From the NCBI RefSeq assembly GCF_009905375.1, contig NC_133648.1, positions 304,560,565 through 304,624,564 of the forward strand: 64,000 bases of DNA, read 5' to 3'. Numbering within the stretch: the first letter of the stretch is position 1; each line of letters opens with the position of its first letter. Source of the stretch: Apium graveolens (Eukaryota > Streptophyta > Magnoliopsida > Apiales > Apiaceae). The notes beneath the pieces are model-generated. The model searched no databases, had not been told where the DNA came from, and worked only from the letters and a program-made list of their open reading frames with translations. The position numbers and the translations under genes were made by a program. This document shows positions 30,689 through 43,375 of this stretch, in pieces.

Positions 30689-33600
30689 TCATTTTCTGAT
30701 CTCTCTGATGTCAGGAGTTGTTCTAAGATAGTTCTTTAACAAACATTTCTCAGCATATCTGAGTTCATCAATCATTCTCCTTTTGACATTTTTAAGCTCT
30801 GCAGTATCTTCACCAGTTTGAAAGATTGCAGCTCTGAGATCATTGATCTTTGCTTTTCTCAACTCCTGATCTAGTCTTATGACATAAGTTTTGTCAGACT
30901 CTAGATTGAATTCAAGTCCCTTAATACCAAGATATGTTCTGATCTGTGCAGTATTAGGCTTCATATCAACAATATCACCATTGTGATCTCTGTACTTTGG
31001 AACATATATGCTGTCAGACTTAATAGAATAAAGCCTTTTCTGTCTCTGAATCTGTTCTTTTAAGTAGTTTGCAGCAGTCTCTGTTATTCTGTCATCCACT
31101 TGAAGTAAGAAAAGTACATGCTCCAATTCTTCAAAATACTTCAATGGAATGGCATTTTGTCTTATATGATAAACCCTACCATCTGTCATGAAATACAACA
31201 TGATGTATTCTTTCAAGTAGGTATGGTAAACCATCTGTACAGATTCCAGTTGATTCAATCTCTCAGGAGTTGCTCCAATACCTGGTTCACTCAAGGAAGT
31301 TGGATCATTGGTAGTGTTGTGTACTCTTCTTTCATCAGCACTTCCCAATCCAGTTTTATCTCTAGCTTCCTTTCCAGTAACTACTCTTGCTTCAAAACCA
31401 CTTGCAGTAGTCTTCAAAGATTGAGTCTGTTTTACTTTAGTGAATCCTGGTAGGAGTGTCTTTGATCTATTTTCTGATATCAAGTTAACTTGAGCTCTGT
31501 CAGAGGTTACTTGCTTCTTTTGAATATCAGAACTTACAATTTCTTGACTTTGAACAACTTGAGCCATATCAGAGGTTGTTTTAAGAACTTTTCTTGAAGT
31601 CAGAGCAAGATCATCTTTTTTATCAGTAATTTCTTCTTCCTCAAGAGGTACATAAGCCTTGATAGGTTCACCAACCTTTTCTTTACCCTTGGATATTGGA
31701 TCTATCTGTGGTTGTGATCTAGCCAACGTTGCTTCAGTATGTGTCCTTTCTTTGATCACAATGCCTTTGAGTTTTGGAAGTGACTTATTACCAGAAGCTT
31801 CAGATTTAGATATGACTTTCTCTGATTTAAGTCTGGCTTCTTCTTCCTTTAAACTTTCCAAGTCCATTCCTGGATTTTCTTGAAGAAATAACTGTCTTAA
31901 CATTTCCTCATCAAGATCTAGAAGTTCATCGGAACTTATCCTTTTACCAGCAGCAGAACTTATTCTTTTCCCAGTATCAGAACTTGTCCTGTGACTAGCT
32001 TGTCTTGATGTAAACCTTCTACCTTGACTATGACCGCTACCCATTCCAGAGTATCCTTGATCATCATTTCCATCATCCTTTCCTTGCAGTGTCTTGTTAG
32101 TGTTGCATTTGGACTTAATTACCTTCTCCCCCTTTTTGGCATCAACAGGTAGTAAAAGAGAGATAAGTAATTCCACTGAGGATTGGATTTCAGTAAGTTT
32201 CGATTGCTGAGAAGCTTGATTTGTCAGAATGGCATCAATCTGAGCTTGTTGTTTCTCTTGAGTTTTCTCAATATAAGCAATCCTGTCATTGGTAGGTTGA
32301 AAGAACTTTTTCTTATCAATTTTCCAAACTTGTTCTTGTTTGATAAAGTTCTCCTGAATCTTGTATAGCTCTGCATGAGTAGTTGAATGAAGACCTTGTA
32401 GATATTTAATACTCAATGCAGTGACTCTAAGCTGGGTTTTTAAATCATCAGAATTTAACATTTCATCAGCTTTAGTCAAGTGCTCAGCAAGATGTATTGC
32501 AGTTGGAACACATGAAACTGAGTTCCATTCCTTAGTCCACTCCTGACCTGTAGGAGTTTCACTCCAAGGTACTGGTGCATCCCTGATAACAAACTCATTT
32601 ACCAGTTCAGACTTAGGATGAGTCGGTTGAGGAGTATGTCCTGAAGGACCTGCTTCATCAGCATCTACAGTTGGAGCAGCTTCACCAGTATCTCCAGCAT
32701 TTGCAGCATCAGAACTTAAAGAATCAGTATCTTCTGATAAGACAACAGTGTGAGTAGCAATGGAGGCTTCAGCATCCTCTAATTGCTGATCTGATACTAA
32801 GTTCTGATCAATAGCCATATCCTGATGCTCACCTAAAGTCTGATCATCAGCATCTTGATGCAGAGAAGGTGTTGTTGATAACTCTGGAGTTTGAACAGCA
32901 TCAGTAACAGATGTTGTGGAAGGATTATATGCTGTTGGAGCTTCTAAAAAAAATACTTCAGACACAACCAAGTTTTGAACCTCAATATCAGCACTTGTGC
33001 CTGGATCAACAAGAGACACAGATGGTGAGTTAGCCTTGTCAGATACAGCTTCTTGAGATGGAGTTAATGGAGAAGAAGTGACTGGAGCAAATTCCTTGTC
33101 TTGTGAGATCAGAGATTCCTGATCCCCTTCCTTAGCTGCTTCCTCTTCATCATCTGAAACTGGCCTTTGTGCCCTCTGTTTCTTGTACTTCCTTGTTGAT
33201 GTGGATTCCTTGGGAGTTTCAGGAACTATCATTCGTCTAAGCCTCTTGAGAAGCCTAGAACCCCCAATTTCAGAATCCTTCTGAGAAACCTCTTTCTCAG
33301 CTTCAGAAACAACAGGTTCTCGAGAAGAAACCTGTTCCTCAGAATCAGATTCATCTCTCAATACAATCCTCCTTCTCTTTTGAGATGTTTGAGGAATAGT
33401 TTTTGTCCTCTTTGGCTTGGAGGATGAGGGTTGAACAGTCTGTGAAGTAGAGAGATAGGATTTGAAATAATTCCCGAGGGTAGGTTGAGTAGAATGAGTG
33501 GTAGGTGATGAGGATGATGGTTTTTGGGTGTTTGTGGTTGGTTGGAAATCAAAGTAAACAGATCTATAAGTATCAGGATCAGCATTTACTAGGATCTGTT

Positions 33601-34372
33601 TTACAGACTGAGGAATCTGTAATGGTCTAACCACTTTTTTCTTAGTATCAGCATTTACCAGATCATTAAAATATCATTTTGCAACTCTAAAAGGTGGGGT
33701 TGAGGAACTGACTAATTGAGGTTCATCAGTACAAAAAGTATATAGAAGTTGACAGAAACTAGCAAAATAGACAATATTTCTATTCTCTGTCATCCTATCC
33801 CCAATAAAACCAATTATTCCAGTTGCAAAATCAAAATGAGTTTGATGAATAATAGCATACCCTATGTGCTGACTCAGAATTGGGATAGCATCAAAATTCG
33901 AACATTTGTTCCCAAAAGCTTTGGTGATGCAGTCAAAGAAGAAACTCCATTCTCTTCCGATATTAGCCCTTTTTAACTGCCCAAGCTTTGCCAAACTCTT
34001 TTCATATCCCAAATCAGCCATTAACTCCTGAAGTGCTGATTCCTCTGGAGTTGAAAAAGTACAATTTTCTGGGAGATGTAGAGCTTTGCGTATTGTACCA
34101 AGAGTGACTACATAAGATGAATCACCCACTTCAAAAACAATACTGGGAGTGCCATGTTTACCACCATCATCAAAGTGCCCAGTCCGCCAAAACGTCAGAA
34201 CTTGTTGACTCGAAAAGACTTCAGGCTGTGTTAATGCGTACCCAATCTCACTGTGTGCAAGAAGATCTTGCACAAAATGCAATTCAGATGGAGCTTCAGC
34301 ATGATCAAGAATTGCAGCATAGTTGTTTGGAACAAACTTAGCTCCATCAATGATTAAATCCTTTGGTGCCAT
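30689..34372 (-). pseudogene. E5 long extra ORF (unknown function), one in-frame stop
   Basis: A 232-codon frame (34372-33674) and a 981-codon frame (33634-30689) lie in the same phase, separated by one TGA at 33674-33676, so they were probably one protein of about 1228 residues or use readthrough. The N-terminal 230 residues look globular (WRTGHFDDGGKHGTPSIVFE, LGTIRKALHLPENCTF, REWSFFFDCITKAFGNKCSN). The middle is long, low-complexity and rich in Ser, Glu and Thr, with short repeats (KRISSAAGKRISSDE). The C-terminus is more ordered (MLYFMTDGRVYHIRQN, YLGIKGLEFNLESDKTYVI). No pol motif, signal peptide or clear membrane segment. SIRE-type elements often carry an extra env-like ORF downstream of pol; that position would fit, but the identity is not established. 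Confidence 0.65.
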
Positions 34373-35066
34373 GTGAAAAAATATTGAGATTCAAGTATGC
34401 CTGTTAGGTGTTTGAGATAATGTCTGTATGAAAAACCAACGTGAGAAAGAAAGAGAAAGAGAGTAAAAGAAAGGAGAGAGATAAAATATAAAGAAAATAA
34501 AAGATTAGAGAAATCTTCTCTCTGTTGTACTTATACTCTGAACAAAAATGTTACCGTTGGACACCTGTCAGACATGCAGTAATAACAGACAGTTACTGGG
34601 CTCGAGAAAACAGGAATCATTACTTACCCAGTTGCCTAGTTTCAAGGAAAAACCGTTCCATTTATCAAGAGAAATAGTTTTAATTCAAAATTTAAACCGT
34701 TAGCACTGATTGAATTATTTTTCACTGCATCATTGAAATTCTGAAAATACATCACATGAAAATGACCAAGATAAATTAGATATGTAAGTGCTGAAAATAA
34801 ATCAGAACTTAATATAAAACAAAAGTTATATGGTCATCAGAATATCAATCAGGATTTATCAACACAAGATAAAATAACTCAGAGACAAAATCTTGAAGTA
34901 AAAACAATTTTCATTAATATATCAAGACAATACATTTATGAAATTACATCAATACTTATACAAGATTTTCCCTAAGCTTCTAAACCTAACTTCAACAGCT
35001 TTAGTCCTAGCTAAGAAGCCTGACAAAGCTGATGATGAAGAAAAACAGGAAGAAGACAAGATTAAA
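34373..35066 (-). other. E5 spacer between ORFs
   Basis: AT-rich with no coding signal that I can support. On the minus strand it contains a purine/pyrimidine-biased run at about 34440-34480 (GAAAGAGAAAGAGAG on plus) just upstream of the long ORF, which could be a leader. Confidence 0.4.
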
Positions 35067-35262
35067 TCATTTCTTCTTCTTCCTACTCTCGACAAACAGA
35101 ATGGCGAGTCTGATGATTCGCTCTTGCTGGCGGAGAGCTTCTAGCCTTTCCTCCTCCAATCGCTCCAGATGGCGATGGTAGTCCATATAGAAGAACAGGA
35201 GGCGTGTCAGTACCTCCTGTGGGACAGAGTCCCATATCTCCTCAGGAATGGTTGTGACATGC
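35067..35262 (-). CDS. E5 short helical ORF overlapping the end of gag
   Basis: In a frame different from gag, the minus strand reads VTTIPEEIWDSVPQEVL, then a charged helix (YHRHLERLEEERLEALRQQE) and ends ESRKKK with a stop at 35067-35069. There is no good start codon. It looks like the C-terminal remnant of a larger gene fused to gag at the deletion that removed pol, or a frameshifted gag extension. Low certainty. Confidence 0.35.
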
Positions 35263-36489
35263 CATTCCTGCTGCCATCAATGCATAGTTTTCCTTACTTT
35301 CAGAGTCTGAGGTGACTGTCCAGCTTTTCTGCTTTGTGACAAGAGCCTTGCCTTTGTCACCCTTTACCTTCTTGCAGTCAGGAGATATGTGGCCTTTCTC
35401 ACCACAGTTATAGCATTTAACATTGGTGTAATCTCCTCTGTCAGACTTTCCTCCTCTGCCTTCAGATCTTCTGAAATTATTTTTATCAGAACTTATGCCT
35501 TTCCTGGAAAACTTCTTTCCCTTCCTGAACTTCCTGTATGCAATCTTTGTGATTCCTTTCACCATAAGAGCACACAGCTTCATCATCTCCTCATCAGCAT
35601 CAGTCTCAGGCAAGCTTTCAGAATCTGAGTCATCATCACTCTCAGAACTTGATGACTCAGTATCAGACTTTATGAAAAGAGCTTTACCCTTGTCTTTCTT
35701 TGAGGAAGCTGCTTTGGGGAATTCTTCTTCAGCCTTAAGAGCAACTGTCCTTGACTTTCCTCCTTTCCTCTTGCTTCTTTGTTCCATCTCCAGCTCATGA
35801 GTCTTGAGCATTCCATAGATTTCGTCAAGAGTTGTTTCATCAAGATTGTAGTTGTCTCTTATTGTCGTTGCCTTTAAATCCCAGCATTCAGGAAGAGCTA
35901 ACAGGAACTTAAGGTTTGAATCTTCAATATCATACTCTTTATCAACCAATGACAAATCATTCAAAAGTTTGACAAATCTATCATATAAATCATTCAATGA
36001 CTCATTAGTCTTTGAGTCAAAGTGTTCATACTCTTGAGTGAGTATTGTCTTCCTGTTCTTCTTAATTGTGTCAGTTCCCTGACACCTTGTTTCCAGAGCA
36101 TCCCATATCTCCTTAGCAGTCTTGCAGTTGATTACCCTGTTTGACATTACATTATCAATGGCACTATGCAGTAAGTGTCGTACCTTAGCATCCTTAGCAA
36201 TTGATGCTATGTCCTCAGCAGTATAATCACTTTTCTCCTTTGGTACGGTCTTTGCTGCTTCACCTGTAACTGCAACAGCGAGTTTGGTTGGTTTGTGAGG
36301 ACCTTCCTTGATTCTATCAAGGTATTCTGGATCTGTTGCTTCCAGGAACATGGTCATCCTTACCTTCCATATGGGATATTCAGATGGTCTCAGTATGGGA
36401 ACTCTGATGGTCTCATACCGACTCTGAATTTGTGTCTTTGGTGGTTCCTCAGTTTTGGTAGGCTTAGTTGGAGTTTCTGTGTCCGACAT
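35242..36489 (-). CDS. E5 gag, copia SIRE-like, 415 residues
   Basis: ATG at 36489, 42 bases beyond the PBS. The gag core of the copia type (YETIRVPILRPSEYPIWKVR, MTMFLEATDPEYLDRI, then ALETRCQGTDTIKKN and LNDLYDRFVKLLNDLSL) spans residues 25-220. A basic/acidic low-complexity part (SDTESSSSESDDDSDSES) follows and one complete zinc knuckle, CYNCGEKGHISPDC, near residue 365. It ends at 35242 without continuing into protease. The frame is open throughout, so gag may have been kept by selection in a pol-less element. It would package RNA into particles built with help from an autonomous relative. Confidence 0.9.
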   Translation of the reverse strand: MSDTETPTKPTKTEEPPKTQIQSRYETIRVPILRPSEYPIWKVRMTMFLEATDPEYLDRIKEGPHKPTKLAVAVTGEAAKTVPKEKSDYTAEDIASIAKDAKVRHLLHSAIDNVMSNRVINCKTAKEIWDALETRCQGTDTIKKNRKTILTQEYEHFDSKTNESLNDLYDRFVKLLNDLSLVDKEYDIEDSNLKFLLALPECWDLKATTIRDNYNLDETTLDEIYGMLKTHELEMEQRSKRKGGKSRTVALKAEEEFPKAASSKKDKGKALFIKSDTESSSSESDDDSDSESLPETDADEEMMKLCALMVKGITKIAYRKFRKGKKFSRKGISSDKNNFRRSEGRGGKSDRGDYTNVKCYNCGEKGHISPDCKKVKGDKGKALVTKQKSWTVTSDSESKENYALMAAGMACHNHS

Positions 36490-36530
36490 GATTGTGTTTG
36501 GATCTTTAACTGTATGTATGTTAACAGATA

Positions 36531-36545
36531 GGCTCTGATACCAAT
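36531..36545 (-). other. E5 primer-binding site (tRNA-iMet)
   Basis: On the minus strand ATTGGTATCAGAGCC directly follows the LTR terminus CTAACA; TGGTATCAGAGC is a perfect match to the plant initiator tRNA 3' end. Confidence 0.9.
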
Positions 36546-37160
36546 TGTTAGGTCACACACACACTGTAGAGGGGGTGAATACAGTGTATAGTACACTCAA
36601 ATCGAACTTTAAGAACTTAAGTAACAGAAAACAAACTTTATTGAAACAATAAACTCTGTTACAGTATGGAACTATTACCTCTCAGTGATGAACAAATATC
36701 ACGAGAGCTGCTAGGGTTACAATGAATAATCTTTTCTAATAATGATAACACTTATAGTGTAAACTCTATATCTGTGTTTATATACTACACAGTTACAAGA
36801 TAATCGCTAATTGATATGGAATATAATTCTGCTTCCTAAAATATATCAATCAGATATCTTTTCTTCCAAGTATTCCATTCTTTACAGAATTCCTTCTTCA
36901 TGCATATCTATTCTTATGTTTATCTTGATCTTCTTTCCTTTAATCAGCTACTGTCCTTATCTGATTGTCCTTCAGCACTTAAGTTCTGATATCTATCTTC
37001 TGATGATTATCTTCTGATAACATAAGTACTGATATCCTTAAGTCCTGACTTCCAGTATAAGTACTGATCAATAGTTAAGTACTGATTTATCCTGTTCAAG
37101 TAAGATCTGAAAGCTAAACATAAAACATATTAGTCATGACATTATCAAATATATCTAACA
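36546..37160 (-). repeat. E5 5' LTR (right copy)
   Basis: 615 bp, partner of 28940-29555; PBS on its left side, TSD GTTAT at 37161-37165 on its right. Confidence 0.9.
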
Positions 37161-38210
37161 GTTATCAATTAATTTTAATTGATTCTTTAATTAGATTTAA
37201 TTATTTATTTAGATTTAAAAATTCTGAAAAATAGTTTCGAGCTTTAAAATATTATTTTAAATTATTTTCAAGGTTCGATAATTATTATTAAATCATTTTA
37301 AAGTCAGATTCGGGTGTTCGAACCCTATTATTTAATTATAAAATGATTCGAAGACCGGTTTCTATTCTGAAAAATGTTCAAAAAATTCGTATTAAATACC
37401 TGGAAAATCATATTAACCCCGAATCTCCTTTGAAAAATTATTTTGATCGAATATCTTATGTGCTATGTGCTATATGTGATCCGATTGATGTATAATATGC
37501 CTGTATGTGCATTGTTTGACGGTTTTATTCATAACTTTCAGTCCGTACGTCGGATTTGGGTAAAACGAAGGGTAGATAGAAGCTTGTAACAAATATAATG
37601 AGATGAGAAGTAGTATTGATAAGTACATGTGATGTATAACAGAGGAAGCAAGATGTAGAAAGGGAAAGCAAGTGGTCAGTAAATGGGAACCAATTGACAA
37701 GTGCTAGTAAAGTAAAAGCGGATTGATAAGGCAAGTGTTTCTGCTCTTTCTCGTAACGTATTGCAAGTACTTTCAAACTCTCTTTATATATGTTGCAAGT
37801 AGTTCTGTTCATTCTTTTTATATTGCAAGTACTTTGAAGTACTTAACTCTAAACCCTGATTTTTATTTATCTTGAGCCGCGAGCCTGATTTCTTGTAAAC
37901 CATTATTTGTTGAATTCTTGGATACGAACCACACATAAATGATACTACTCCAGAAATACATATCTACCACATAATAATTCTTGATATGGAATTGCTTAAC
38001 ATTCGAACCTTTATGCCTTGTATAACAGAAGACCAATCCTTGTAACCATTAAACCCGTGGTCTTCTACATTCTGATTCTTTCCCTAGATTAAAAGTCAAT
38101 CTTTCTATTTACCTTATTATACCTTCAGGATATTGTGAATCACCCTATGCTTCAGGATAAATGTTATTTATGGTTCAGTTTCTTGAATTATACTGTTTAG
38201 CATGTTATCA
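36546..38210. repeat. 1665-bp duplication, right copy
   Basis: Same unit as 28940-30604. On its right the E1 LTR continues without a break, so this is the original context and the left unit is the derived one. Confidence 0.9.
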
Positions 38211-38550
38211 TTATAGAATTGGATTGTTTTTAAATATGGACCAGATTCATGGTCGGAATAGATTCGTGGTCATAATAGGCCAATGTGTGCCTTGGATCCA
38301 GTATATAGAGCAAAGTTAGGAGCCTTGCTCGGGGTTAGTGTGACGGCCTCAACCCCGGGGTCAGGAGTTGACGTCATCAACAATAATAACAACAATTATA
38401 AATCAATCTAAAACATAACTATGACCCCTTTACCAAGACCTTTTCCAGGGTTAAGTATGACTCATGTTACTCAACTAACACAACTCAAACTTACAACAAT
38501 CATCTCGGCGCAACTAACTTAACACAACAACTCAACAGACCACCCTTGGT

Positions 38551-38631
38551 CTAGCACAACCATCTTAGAGGAGTCCGACACGAAAGGAACTGGAACTCTG
38601 CCCGACTATCACCGAAGAATCTCCTAGGCAT
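38551..38631 (-). CDS. E6 short basic ORF at the LTR acceptor
   Basis: On the minus strand an ATG follows TATATTGCAG directly and opens a 26-residue peptide beginning MPRRFFGDSRAEFQ. It stands where E1, E2 and E4 have the LTR-encoded first exon of ORF0. After the Gln codon CAG the next bases are TT where the others have the GT donor, so splicing here may be lost. Significance rests on position only. Confidence 0.3.
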   Translation of the reverse strand: MPRRFFGDSRAEFQFLSCRTPLRWLC

Positions 38632-39937
38632 CTGCAATATATATATATAAAATATTCTGCAAGGGTGAGCAATTGCTTGCGTAGCAGCACCACTATATGA
38701 ATAACAAGTAAAACAGTTTAAAGTAAAACGGTTACAGGAACAGAATTCAAACCTTTCCAGAAACATGTAAAATAGTTATAAACTGGATATCAAAACTAGC
38801 ATGCTCTGTAAAACAAGATCAACAGTCGTGTGCTATGCATAAAAATCATAGTTCAATTTTTAGCATGCTATTCCATTTTCAAACCTTCCGTTCCACTATA
38901 GGAACCATAACCATCTGTCCCGTTACGGGGACCCAAAGCCATTTGTTCCATTACTGGAATCACCAAAAATCACAATCAGATATGTATTGGATGTTATCTA
39001 GGGACGGCTGATCAGGCCTCCACACAAATTATCTAGGATAGTTGGTCGGACTATCACACAAAATGTCTAGGAAAGCTGATCGGGCTTTTACACAAAATCA
39101 CCGGATCTGCAGAGACTAGCTAGGTTTCTGATTTTCTATGCTGGACTAATCGGTTATGTAATGCGCGCAACCGAATTAGCCACTTACGCAACGTTATCCA
39201 ATATCTGATTTGTTTTATCCAGTTTCAGAATCAGTTTTACCTATCTCTTGTTAAAAATCAATTCTATCACAACACACTATTCAAAATCTCTTTTTTGTTT
39301 AAATCACATTTAGAGATAGGTATTTTCAGAAGTTACTTTTCCCCAAAAACACATATTTAACAACATTTTCAAACACAGGGGATACGTAACTTAAAACATT
39401 TATGTTCCATTACGAGAATAAAACATTTAGTTATTCACATATACTGAACCATAAAAGAATGGTCAGGGGTACTTGCCTTGCAGAGCGATACAACTATCTC
39501 TGATTGACCTTGAACCGATTCGGGACACTCAGCTTTATCGCTTTACTGTTTGACTATCTGGATCCGACTTCAACGCCCAGGTCCTTCGCTTAGAAACCTC
39601 GCTGCGCTTGTCTACTGATCACTAGATTATCTTTAGTTTGATATCACTTTTTGAGTCCTTTGACTAATACCTACAGAGCCAAAATACCCTACGTTAGACG
39701 TCTAGGTATGCTTGACATATCCTCGCTAACAACCTACCCATTCGATATCAATTCCCGACTCGTAATTACACATATTATAATAACACACACAACAATTAGG
39801 GTTCACATTCACGAAAAATAAGTTCAGGGTTCGTTTTCGGAAAAATACATATACCTATCATACTATAAAAATTAGGGTTATTACTTTTTTTGGCAAAACA
39901 GTTTGCCACCACATACACTCAAATTTTGTATACAATA

Positions 39938-42900
39938 TATGGCGCCCTCCAAACTCGGGTCAGAAGTTTGGGGTCCACACACACACCTTAATTATAACCT
40001 GCTTATAACAATAATAAAGATAATAATAATATATGCAATGACCCTACTTACCAAACACCACGGACCGCAACAGGTTAAAGTATGCACACAAGCCAAACAC
40101 ACTAATATATTACAAACCGTTCAAATCCCAACTATTTCAAATTCAAACTGAGTATTAAACATTATTACAAACTTTTACAAATTTAACTTATCCCAAAAGA
40201 AGCCTACTAGCTCAGCTTTCTCAACCTGAACCCCTAGCTCTCGCACTGGACTGGGGATCCTCTTTACCAACTGGTTCCTTTTTAACTGGAAAAAATATAA
40301 ACAACATCGCACAAATGAGCTAACTAGCTCAGCAAGTCATAATGACAAAACTGAGAATAATGATCATCAGGTGAATATGATTATGATATCAAGTGAACAA
40401 TGGATTATGATTTAGAATTGGATATTATACTTTTAATTTAAAAACCAAGGTTAGGTTGCTGATCAGTCACGCACTAACCTCGAGCAAGGCACACAGCATT
40501 GCTCTAACTACTGGATCCAAGGCACACATTGGCCTAACTTGACCATTATATGGTCTGACCATGAATCTGGTCCATAATTTTATAAAAACAATCCAATTCT
40601 AACATAATAACAGAATATGCAATAATAAGCAATAACCAAAATCATTAACAACAATAAATGTTTAACAATGAAAGGGTTTCAATCCTTGTAAGGATCAATA
40701 AGGCAATTTAAAAGCTTGGATGCTGGGTAATGAAAGAATTGGATAACAAAGGAATCAACATTTCAAGGTTTCAAGGATTTGGTCTTTCAAAGTATAAGAT
40801 ACCATGGGTTGAGTATATAATAGTTCATTTCAGTGTCTGGTATTTAGTTTGTATGTATTTGTGGAGTAGTATCGTAGATTTGTGGTTCTTGTTTGGGTAT
40901 ACAATAATCAATGGATTAGAAAGAATATGATTCATGGCTCAAGAACAATAACTGAAATCAGGATTTAGGTTTCTGTGCTTCAAAGCACTTGCAATATCAC
41001 AGGATTATCAAGTACTACAATATCTCGAGAAAGTTTAGAACACTTGCCTGATATTAGCTTACTACACTGTACTCGCTTCCAATCACAACCATTTTACTCC
41101 TCAACTACCTGTTTCCCTTTTCTACGTCTTGCCTCTTCTGCTCACATATCATAAGCATCTATCAATAATTTACTCATGGAATTCTATTCAACACATACTT
41201 CTATCTACCCTTCGTTTTACCTAAATCCGATTAACGGATTGAAAGTTATGCAATAATCAAGTAAACACTGAATATATAGACCGATAGTCAATTAACAAGT
41301 CACATATAGCACATAATACATCATGTAATCAATGATATATTATTTATAAAGAAGTCTCGGGTCATAAATAGGCTTTCTGGTATTTAAAATGATTTTTAAA
41401 ACATTTTTCGGAATTAAAACGGGTCGTTGGATCAATTTCGGGTTAATAAACAGGGTTCGGTTGGCCCATTCTGGCTCCGAAATAATTTTAGAATAATTAT
41501 CGAGCCTTGGAAATAATTTAGAATAATATTTTAAAGCTCGAAACTATTTTTCAGAATTTTTAAATCATTTTTAAATAATTAAATCTAATTAAATAATTAA
41601 TTAAAATCAATTAATAATTAATTAAATCAATTAATCAATTAATTTTCGAATTAATGGACCAATTAATCAATTATAAATTAACTGAAATTAATTAACTAAT
41701 TAATTTAGATTTATTTGTGAATTAAAAATAATTTTCGGAATTAAAATAATAATTTTTAGAATTTTCAGAATTTAAAAATGAATTTTTATAATAAAAATAA
41801 ATAGGAAATATGATTTTTATACATTTTATAAATAGGAATCCTAAATTTGCAAAGTCTGGAAACTTCAGGGACCTAACTGCATCGTTTTCAAAAGTTGGGG
41901 TACTAAACTGTAATTTTTACACCCCGTCGCCGGAAAACACAGAGGTGGCCGGAGAACATGTTCCCGGCGTCCTCACTCCACCAACACCTCCAGATCACAT
42001 CTACACAACACCAGGAATACAACCATGCAATCAAAACAACCCAACAATCCCTGAGTTGGCCGGAATTTGGCCGTGAAGTTTTGCAGTTTCCGACGAACAT
42101 CGGAAAACTTCAAAACACAACTCCCTTCTCTACAGACCTCGTTGGTTCATGAAACTTATACGACTAGATTGCAAATTTCACAGAGAATACAACCCACTAT
42201 AACACAACATCAATCTATCACAGAATAAGAAACCCCCAAATTTCAATTAAGAACATTCATACGGGTTATAAACCCTAATTTTAAAATTCGAAAATCAAAC
42301 TCAAATTTGAACATGTTATTGAACTCCAAATCAGACGTATGACATATGAAAATCATCAGGAGTAACAAGCTCTACAACATGCAATCATCAAATCATACAA
42401 ACAATCATCCGAACAAAAATTCATATTTTTAATAAAATAAATTTGAAAATAAATAATTTTTTAGAAAAATAACCTTGATTTTTGCAGTGAAACAAAGCTC
42501 AGAATCTGATAGAACACTTCAAATCCTTCGTTTTGGTTACTCAAGCTTTGAAAACAGAGATCGGTAACGCCTTCGTTTTGCTGTTTGATTCTTAGAACAG
42601 TTTTTGGAAATTAGGGCTTTTCTCTGAAAATTATATAATTAACTATCTGCAAATGATTTTGATACGAAATAAAATACGGTAAAAGGCTATTTATAATTAC
42701 GGAAAATTTGTATCCCGTTGGATCATTCCGGATATAAAACGGTACGTTTATTTGTAAAAACTGATCCAAACGGTATCGGTTTTCGGGATAAATATCCAAA
42801 TCAGTACAATTTGTACTGCGGTCTTGGTCTCAGCGCCTGGTTACACGTATTACGAAGTGATAATTGGGATAGTTTAATAAAAAGCTCCCGTTTATCGAAA

Positions 42901-43375
42901 ATAAGGGTTTTATTGATTTACCGAAACAAATATTGTATCGAAAATGTTATGCCGGGACCCACGCAGGACAAACCGTACGCCGGATCGAAAAAGTCGAAAC
43001 ATGAAATATGCTCGGAATATTACAATTAGGTTAGGAAGGAGTTCTCGAAAGAGTTTCGGGTTCCAAAAACGTAACAACGGTTGACGTCGGTTGGTTCCCG
43101 TTTTTATAAAATAGATTTTAATTACCCGGAAAAAGATTTTAGAAATTTCATATGATTCTTATAAATCCATAAACCAACATAAAAATAATTAGGAAGATAT
43201 GACAATTATCTATATTTTATTCTGGACATATAAAAATTAAAATACTCAATTAATATTATTTTTGAATATTCAAGTACAGATAACACTTAACAATTAGCTC
43301 ACAGAATAGATACTGAACACACATAATAATTATATAATAGCAAAAATAATTACACGATATATCCCGAATATTACA
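39938..43375 (-). mobile_element. E7: minus-strand solo LTR of the E1 family
   Basis: TSD CAATA at 39933-39937 and 43376-43380. 3438 bp, matching the E1 LTR along its length in reverse orientation: TGTAATATTCGGG start, TATAAATAG (42687-42695), leader with AAG/GTTATT donor, AT-rich centre, TGAGCTAACTAGCTCAGC box (40316-40333), acceptor (40286-40287) and ORF0 first-exon remnant. It ends GGCGCCATA. No internal region; presumably left by recombination between two LTRs. Confidence 0.85.
40226..40285 (-). pseudogene. E7 ORF0 first-exon remnant
   Basis: Minus strand, from acceptor CCAG to donor CAG/GTTGAG. In the phase-0 frame it reads LVKRIPSPVRELGVQ, aligned with MVARIPSRVRKLGFQ of E1 (58180-58224); the ATG is TTG here. 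That the peptide frame, acceptor and donor survive in a diverged copy supports real coding in the family. Confidence 0.45.

Larger units (their letters stand above)
28940..37160 (-). mobile_element. E5: copia-derived element without pol, rearranged
   Basis: Minus-strand element inserted in the E1 LTR, TSD GTTAT (28935-28939, 29556-29560 and 37161-37165). LTRs of about 615 bp start TGTTAG and end CTAACA. The right LTR (36546-37160) is the 5' LTR and abuts a PBS. Genes on the minus strand: SIRE-like gag (35242-36489), a small helical ORF (35067-35262) and a long extra ORF with one internal stop (30689-34372). Protease, integrase, RT and RNase H are absent, so it depended on another element. The left LTR is flanked by GTTAT on both sides like a solo LTR, and 1049 bp of E1 LTR lie between it and the E5 interior. 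Confidence 0.85.

Noticed and set aside
30689..34372. Long E5 ORF as a host gene captured by a transposon
   Set aside because: No introns to compare and no host domain recognised; the position in a SIRE-like element fits an element-encoded extra ORF better. Capture cannot be excluded without a search.
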